In this document: positions 55,830-64,000 of the stretch, piece after piece | Layout: every line of letters starts with the position of its first letter | Numbering within the stretch: position 1 is the stretch's first letter | Assembly (NCBI GenBank): GCA_003342895.1 | Contig: PTFA01000086.1 | Span: 828,939 to 892,938 of the forward strand | DNA length: 64,000 nt | Direction: 5' to 3' | From: Casuarius casuarius | Taxonomy: Eukaryota; Chordata; Aves; Casuariiformes; Casuariidae | Position numbers and translations under genes: made by a program | Notes under the pieces: model-generated | Told to the model about the DNA's origin: nothing | The model's input: only the letters and a program-made list of their open reading frames with translations | Database searches by the model: none

Positions 55830-58800
55830 AAAATGACAGAGTCTATTTGTCAATAGTCCATCAGGTCTATAACCTACCAAAGACAAGAAGGGAGTTCTTA
55901 CTCCTCCTTTAAGTGAGTTACCTAACTGGAAAAAAACCACGTTCCTTATGTCTGCAGCTGCAGAAAGGACTAACTGATATGAGAGTAATAAAGCCAAAGT
56001 ACAGACTAGACAAAGATGAACTATTAAGAGCACGAGTTAAAGAGGCGTCTCCTGTATGCCTTATGAAGTAGCTTATTTTGAATAATGAAATTTACACTAA
56101 AACTTCAGAGCTGGTAGAGAAGCAAGTGACAGCTGGTTTCAGACACAGTCCATTTCACTGTTTTGCTCATGGCCAGTTGCAGCTCTAATTTCATTGTGTA
56201 GCGTGGTAACATCACTCTTGCACTACATATGCTTTGCTCCTGATGAAAAGGGCATTTGTATCAGTAACGGTAATAGAGATCCTGCTATGCAATTTTAGTC
56301 AAGACCCCCATTTTCTGGGTCTCTGCATAAGTTTAGTAAAAGAAAACATGGGAAATCTGGAGCTGGGGAACAAATGGAAATTGCATGAAAAGCCACCTTT
56401 CAACCCCAGTGTACCTAGCCTGAGGGAAACGAAACTTTCCTGAACCTTGCAACGATTTGCACAGATTGGAGTGAACACCTAGCAGTAGCCAGAATAAGGA
56501 TCTCAGTTTCCAGACCCTTGTAGACCAAATGCAGCACTAGTCTGCAGTAAGAAAGTGGCTTTCCACACAGTACATAAGCAAAAACAGGGAAGAGCAATAA
56601 AAAAAGAACTAGGATCCAGCCCTCTTCTAGGCAAGAGTTGGTCTTTCCTCTTCAGCACTCATCAATTAATCTCTTCAGTTGTAGTACTGAAAAGACTGGG
56701 GCAACACGGGAAAACAAAGAGGATGCAGGCAGTGGCATTTTATATAGCATGGCAACTCTTCCACTGTCATTGGATTAAAAATCTTACAAGACCACTCCAA
56801 TACCCTTTCCTCAAACGTCCTTAGTTACGTGCTGCTGATGGAAAAGGACTAGGAGAAACCTGAATTTTGAGAAGTCATTTCAAGTTGTTGGTCTTCCTTT
56901 ACTAACTTTTTGGCAGGACCACAGGCAAAAATTTTATTCCAGTAAATCCACACAAGCTCCCATTTTGGGGATGAACTTTGATGGGACTTAACAAAATGCA
57001 TGTTGTTACATGATTAGAAACTAGGAATTATAAAGAAATGTCTATGAGTGGTTTAGATGTAAACTTCAATATGTACCAATTACTCACTTCCTACAGCAAA
57101 ACTGACTTAGAGATTAAGCATCTTTCCAAAAATCAAAACAAATCAATGAATGAGCCAGCAGCAGAACACAAGAAGCCTAGTTTCTTATTCCAAACTTATT
57201 CCCAGGTTCTTCAAACTGTAGTGCATATTTTCCCACACAAGTTTCTTGGAAGCATAGTTTCTTTTAGATGAACTTCCACTTAAGGAAAGACCATCTGGTC
57301 CCTATTTATTTACAGAAATTCACAAACCCAGTCCAAAGGCCTGTACTCAGTCTCATGTATATTCCACAGCTTATTTGGTGGCCAATTATTGCTGAATATG
57401 CTTTTTCACAGAGAAAAAACAAACCATGCAGCATGTTCACCCTGGGCTTGTTGAGAGCTCCTCTGAAAACCATTACTGAAGCTAATGTGTTTCTAGCAGG
57501 TACTAATCATGGCAATATTAGTAATGAATCTCTCACTAAACCACATTCAATCCACTGTAAGGCACTGCCAGCTTCCACTCTACGTTGTTTTTACGTTCAT
57601 CTTGTCTCTGTAGCAAACCCAGTATCTAGCTTACACCTTTTGCCACTATCATACAGAACAATTGTTGCATGCCTTCCTTCTGAATTGAATCAAAAGGATA
57701 AATTTGATAGTAACACACAATAAAACATGGGCTTGGTTTGCAGAATCAGACTAGTCAAACTAGAAAAAAACCTTTTTGACATATAATTTAGGTATGACTC
57801 CACACCTGCAATCCAGAAAATTCATTGGCGTGTGATACTACTTCCTTAAATAATTTTTGTATATTAACAGAAAATTCCACCTACGTAAAAACTCCAAAAA
57901 ATCCTAATTAAACCACCTTTTTCTCAAACATTAAGAAACAATATTTCACTCATTAATCTAATTGTCATCTCATTAAACTCTTAAAGTATTATTTCCTTCT
58001 AACAGCAGTTTGAAAGTCATAATGCAACTGCGATAGCTGACCGGAGCACTTAATACACTTACAGAACTTCAAACATTTTTTTAACAAGCAGATCATTCAA
58101 AGCTCTTAGATCTTAGCAACACGTTTACTAACTTTTGATAACTGTTGATCTAAGAGCATATACTGTCAATGTGACCTTGTTCAAGGAAACAGTATGCCCT
58201 ATAACGATTTGCAAACACACAAGCTCTATCTCTGAAAGATGTATGCATAGTTTCTGTTTCAAAAAAAAACCAAGGCACATGTACAACAGTTCTATAAGTT
58301 AAACATTTGGGTATGCATATTAGTTTGTTGAATCTGAAAACATTTCTAAAATAAAATTTAAAATAAATTTTAAAGACACGCAAGAGATCACATTTTTCAA
58401 GAGTAGGTAAAAAAAAAAAAAAAAAAAAAGGCAGGTTTCTATGATGATCGTAAGCAAGGTCTTAATTATATGAACTACAGGGAATATTATATTTGGATTA
58501 GAAAAGAACCAGAACTGGCTTGGAAATGAAATCTGCAAATCACTACTGTTTAAAGCACTAAATCAATGAAACCAAAGAGCACTGTCTAATGGATATATGA
58601 ATTACCACAGCAACATCACAGTTTATTTTGTTATGTTTCTTGGTAATACTCAGCTGCATCCTGTGATTGTAGACTCTAAGCATTTGTAGCTAGAGGAAAA
58701 AAAGCAAAACAAATACCCCCTCCACCCCCAAACTGCATTTGAACAGCATGGCCAATCTGAACAGGCTGAAATTTTCCGCTGAACAAGATTCCCTGCTAGA

Positions 58801-61800
58801 AACACTGCATTCATGCTTCTCCTCCCACCTTCCGCCCCCGCATACAGAGAATGTAATAAAACTCAGAAACCGGACAGCCTTTTAGATTATGCCAGATCCA
58901 CGCTGTTTGCCGACACTGAGCAAACAGTAAGAAAGTTCTTTTTCATTTATCGAGTCTTCAGCCTAATCATTAAATGACACCACAGATAGCAACATGCAGT
59001 CTTAATGAACAGTCTGGTAGTTGCTCCATCAGGAACACCATGAAGAGCCTGTTCAGAATACTGTAAAACAGGTGTTCAGCAACCTGATTACATCCTGCCT
59101 GCCCTTGTTTCTAAGATGGGCTTCCAAATGACACATCTTCACAAGCTCCCTTATCAAGGCACTCAGAATAGTTGTATCACCTCATCTACACAGTATTGTA
59201 CAGGTATCATTTAAATTCTGGAGCGACCACCTGAGCTCCCAGAAGGGCTTCCACCATAAATACAGTAACCACGATCCTGACAAAAAGCTACCTCTAGTAT
59301 AGTACTACTACACTAACAGTAACTTCTTAGACAAGAGAGTCAACATAAAAATTGGTAACAACTCCTTTTTCAGTCCCCCCCAAAATCAGGTTAAATATAT
59401 CAGATACTATACATTGTTAAACATAATTCTTTTATTCCACCTTCTCTAAAAACTCCCCTGTTGTCAAATAACAGACTTGCAAACAAAAAGGTAGCAAAGA
59501 CTGACGGCCCCCGTGGGAATCAAGAAGCCAGTTAGAAAACGGAAATGCCAGAACATTCAGTCACTTTGGTCCTACCTACAGGCCAACACAGACTAGCGCT
59601 AGCTGACAATCTTGGTCAAGATACCATCAATCACTCAAGAGAGATTAGAAACTTTCTTGTTGTCCTTTTAACTGTTAGTAGTCCACTGGAAAATTAAAAA
59701 CAACAGTAGGTAAAAACTTTCCATTTAAAAGTGCAAATTTTAAAAAGATAGTCTCCATTTCACACATTTCTTCTTCCCGAAGATCAGCGAACAAGAAGCA
59801 GGGGACGGCAGAAAGCCAGCTGCTCTTCAGGGCTTCCGGCTACGAAATTATCTCGTGACACAAAGCAAAGCCATGTCTCTTCCTGCCTACCACAGACCTA
59901 TCCTGCACATTTTAGCTTGTGGCTTCCTATGGATACTTTAAATTTTCTCCCTTTGCTGTACAAAACTTCAAACGTATAGTTCAAACAAAACACACTTCCA
60001 TGTACAAGGACACTGTAAGTTTTATTTGTATTCGTAAGTTGCTCTGCTTTAGATGAAGCCCCTTTTCAACACTTTTTAGTTGAAACAGCTAGAATCTTCA
60101 AAATTTGCACCCGACTCTTCATCTAATGAGCTCTCTCCTCACTGTATACATGCTTACACAACGAATAAATGTTCATTGCTCTTTCAAAAATTTTTGGCCA
60201 AGAAGAGTTATATTTTAATCAAGATAGTTCAAAACATTTATTACTGAGGTGATAAAAGACAATCTCATTCTCTCTCAACACTCAAATTCTGACTAATTGT
60301 TTGCCCTAGAGTTTTCACTTTTTTATACTATTTTTAATTTGAATGCTCCAGTATATTGCTACTTAGATGTGAAATCCTCACACATCAGTTAAAGTTTCTT
60401 CACTAGAAGTCCTCCAAGCATGGCAATTTCATCCTACCTTTTCATACCTTTGCCTTGCACCAATAACAGTCTTTTTAACATTTTCAGTAAAAGCAGATAA
60501 ATGCATATATTTAATATTGCCAGCTCTTCATGTAAACTTTCTCTTGAGGAAAAAGAAATGTCTTTTTTTCAGAGAACTCAGAGAAACTGCTACATCTTCC
60601 ACCTACAAAGACCCTATAAAGCTTTTCAAATCTAGCACAACAGTAAGTGTGATTGAGATTAAGTTGAGGGAGGCTGAATTCTTACATCAGGTTTTTCACA
60701 GTTGCTTGAGTTAGTCAGAATCTGCATATGTATTCCATTATTCTGAACACTTATTTCACTAGGCAAACTGATTGCTCTATTCCTTTTATGAGCTGCTCAA
60801 GGAAAAAAAGAAAAGAAGAAAAATAAGTAGTGAGACAACTGTCTGTGGGACTTTCCACAAAGTGGTGAGGACTCCTACGAGCCAAGCCAGGAGGCCTGGA
60901 AAAGAGGCAACCCTCTCTTGCTCTTCCCAGAGGAAAATCATTTCCTATAGTTTCATGAAGCACAGTGCCTTGTGGTGTGTATTTTGTAGCATGTAAATAT
61001 ATGCTGATTACTTACTGCAGATGATCTAGTTCAAAGTATATGAGTATAAAGGTAAGGACTACAGAATTATTGTTTGGGCTGCCGGATATCGATGGTCTGT
61101 GGTGAATGTTTTTACTGCATCATTAGAGCATCCGCTCGACAAAGTCCTTTGGGAAATCGTCCCTGTTTACAAAATAGCAGACTACCAGCACTGCTTTGCT
61201 CTGTAGGCTCATAGATTAACGCACAGAACAGTTTGTTTGGAATGCATTTTTTTGGATTTTACAGTAGTGGGGAAAAAAATTGCCATACAGTTCCCAGACT
61301 TACTCTCCTCCGGTTTCTATCCATGCTACATACCTTGTCCCCTGGGATAAAGGGATAACACAGATTCGACTAACCGAAAAAGAGATATTGGATACTAAGA
61401 ATACACAAGTGAAAACAAGACTCTTCTTCTTGAACTACTTTCATGCATCATTCTCCAAGGCTACATCATGATGCATCCTTCCCACACACAGAGGTGGCAG
61501 TGGCTTACAAAGCACATCATCTGGGTGAATACAGGCAGACCAAAAGGCAGCAAGGCCATGAAAGAAAAAGCTGTGGCCCACATGGATTCCATAGGTTGGA
61601 TTTTGGTCCAGAAAGCATATCATCGCTCTTAAAATATAGCAGTTAGCACAAGCCCAGATTACATATATGCCAAAATATAACATGCAAACATTCAGCACTT
61701 CAGAAGACTTGGGCACGTTGAAAGAACATGTACCAGAAAAAGGAATTTATTTGTTAATAAGAAATTTCTAATCACAGCATATATATAATACACCAAATTT

Positions 61801-64000
61801 CATTTTCTTGCATAAAGACAGAATGTGCTGGGGGAACGTGGCTAAGTAGTGCTTTGGATAAAAAAAATAGCTACTAGAAAAGACAGAAACCAGTTCCCCA
61901 TGATCCTGTTTTGAAAATTTCTATTCCCCTTCTCGGTTATGAATATGAGAACTTTATCAGTACATATTCAAAAATCTACTGAATTACTCTTCAATCTTAA
62001 TCAAAGGAAATGCAGACTAAAACATATATGCTCACAGAGCAATAATCTCCAATGTGCTCAGGTCATCAGCATAAGTTTTCTTGAAAATTAGAAATACATG
62101 TTATTTACACGACACTGAAAAATAACACTTTTTAAAAAGTTTGATTCAGTAGAGCTAGCTAATATAATCTCTTTCCTAATCTTGAGTTTTTGAAATCTTG
62201 GCTAGAGACATCTATATTGCATATCATTGATATCACCAAACATTGTACTGTACTGTAGAATGTATAATTCCAGACGTTGAAAACGCTTCAAAAACCTTAA
62301 TGTATCCACTACACAGAATGTGTATAAAAACAGTGATGTCCAGGAAATCTAGGAAGCCACATAACTCTCTGAATAAAAAAAAAAAAAAAGGAAGAAGAAA
62401 AAGTAACAAAAAACATAGTAAGGCACAATATTGCTCTCTGTGCTGACAACCATAACTGTTATGTTTTAACTAAAGGGAAAAGTGCAAAGAACAGGGAATC
62501 AAGATTTTGTCTCAGACTTGTCAACTAGTGCTGACTTTGAACAGAACACACTGAAAAATTATTAACTGCTGACAGAAGTTAAAACATAGTCATAAGGACA
62601 CTCAGCATGATACTGAAACGGACAGAACTCCTTTTGAGGCCACAAGGTATACTGCTGACACTGCTGAAGTAGCTGGGTGACTTAGGTGCTGCACTAACAG
62701 GAATAACTAACAGCTGTCACACTTCGTTTCCTCGTACTTCTACCCTAAAGAGAGTATGAAGTCCCAGTCTCACTTTACTGTAGCCCAGCAAGATCTTAAG
62801 ATACAGGTATTTTTGTGCACTAACAAAGGCAGTGTGAAAACCCCACAAGAGTTCATTTTATTTTCTAGGACGGGTCCCCGAAATCCTGTTGCACATAGAA
62901 AATTATCTGTTGCTGGAAGCAATATTCCAGAAAGAATGTTCTTCTTTGTGCAAAGTCCAATAATACAAGACAGAATAGCTATGATCCACATTTAAATATT
63001 TCTAGAAGCATCTCTGAATATTGTCAAGAATTCATACACTCATACAAATGCTTGCATTCATATATGAGATTGTGATCATTAGTTCTGATTACTAAAAGAA
63101 AAACAAAAAACAAGAAGGATTAATTTTCTTTTTTTAAGATTACTACACAGGACAAACTGTGGCTAAAACATCTCATTTCTGTATTTACTAATCATACAAC
63201 ATCCATCTATCGATAGCAAATTTAGAAACAAACAAAAACCTCACTAAAAATAAAGTGATACTGACAACAGGAAAGCAGAGAGCTGTTACCAAGATTAAAC
63301 CAGCTTGGAATAGTAATACGAGACTAAACTTAATTAACAATATTCCACATCATTGGCAACAATTTACCAAGAAAGCATTTCGTTCACAGCTCTTTCTTGT
63401 TTAGTACAAGTACACTGTACATTGTATCAAATATGGTGTTTGCTGAAAAGCAACTCTCCTTAAAAGTGGCAGCTGTATTCACCACAAATATCACTGATTC
63501 CAAAAGCAGTGATATGAAAAAGAATAATATTTGCAAAGTACATCATTGGCCTTACCTAAAGGAATCTATATGAGATCCAACTAGCACTATAAAATAAAAT
63601 GCAGTCAATATTTTCTACAGTAATCCATATAACTGCCAAAAATATGAAGAGCTGCCCCCAAAAAGGCAATGGCAAACTTCCTTTAGAAATATATGGACCA
63701 AAACATATCTTGAAAATGTAATCAGTTCAAACACATAAAGCAGACAGTGATCAGCACAAACCAGAAGTATTCAGTAATAAAAACAATCCCCCCAACCCTT
63801 TTAAACTGAAATTAATGATCAAATCTTTGAAAAATAAAAAATGTTAATTTGAAAGTAGTTATTGTAAAACCAAACTCTCTTGAGAACAAAAATACTTATT
63901 GTGACAATTATTTATTATTTATTCATTGATTATCATTATTATGAATTACTTAGAAATACATTTCCATTATAAAAGGCCATACAGAATTATTTAAGGTCAC
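55830..64000. other. Non-coding right flank, probably RTF2 intron
   Basis: AT-rich DNA with no recognisable exon. Poly(A) tracts at about 58410-58429 and 62378-62389 are the clearest low-complexity features. Short open frames of 60-150 codons show no domain. The upstream RTF2 exons were looked for here and not recognised by eye. Confidence 0.45.
58410..58429 (+). repeat. Poly(A) tract
   Basis: About 20 A in a row, with no recognisable mobile element attached. Confidence 0.8.

Noticed and set aside
61280..61400. Possible RTF2 exon on the minus strand ending GGGGACAAG|GTATGT, recalling the human EGDKG region
   Set aside because: The preceding codons do not match the RTF2 protein and a stop lies shortly upstream in that frame. 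Similarity is limited to three residues.

Overview
This is a nuclear window from a vertebrate, most likely a bird. Spliced genes have GT-AG introns, there is a strong CpG island, and gene order matches the TFAP2C-RTF2/GCNT7 block (human 20q13.3 and, from memory, chicken chromosome 20). I saw no obvious mammalian SINEs or L1. Bird rather than reptile is an inference from short introns and low repeat content. There is one 185-base assembly gap (9368-9552) and one isolated N (37741).

Layout. (1) About 1.0-13 kb: the complete TFAP2C gene (AP-2 gamma) on the minus strand. Seven coding exons (10282 down to 2655) total 1359 nt and encode 452 residues; all junctions obey GT-AG and keep frame. A CpG island covers exons 1-2 and extends upstream to about 13.8 kb. 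A possible alternative first exon (MGDASK, then a donor) lies at 12899-12882. (2) About 13.8-36 kb: intergenic DNA with no convincing gene. It holds microsatellites, homopolymers, several AT-rich homeodomain-motif blocks resembling conserved enhancers, and one possible old repeat. (3) 38202 down to 44133: the last four coding exons of RTF2, minus strand. The 5' half of RTF2 was not found and probably lies beyond 64 kb. (4) 53364-55625: the complete GCNT7 gene on the plus strand, three coding exons, 432 residues. It probably sits inside an RTF2 intron, as in human. (5) 55.8-64 kb: AT-rich non-coding sequence, probably RTF2 intron.

The genes do not form a pathway. TFAP2C is a developmental transcription factor, RTF2 a replication-fork/RNA-processing factor, and GCNT7 a Golgi glycosyltransferase-family protein; they are a conserved syntenic block. 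I found no CRISPR array, RNA gene, intact mobile element or novel system. The observations most worth checking are the alternative TFAP2C first exon that would remove the N-terminal SUMO motif, the tandem NAGNAG acceptor in RTF2, the intronic poly(A) signals in GCNT7, isolated CpG-dense blocks inside TFAP2C introns and just downstream of it, and the candidate enhancers.
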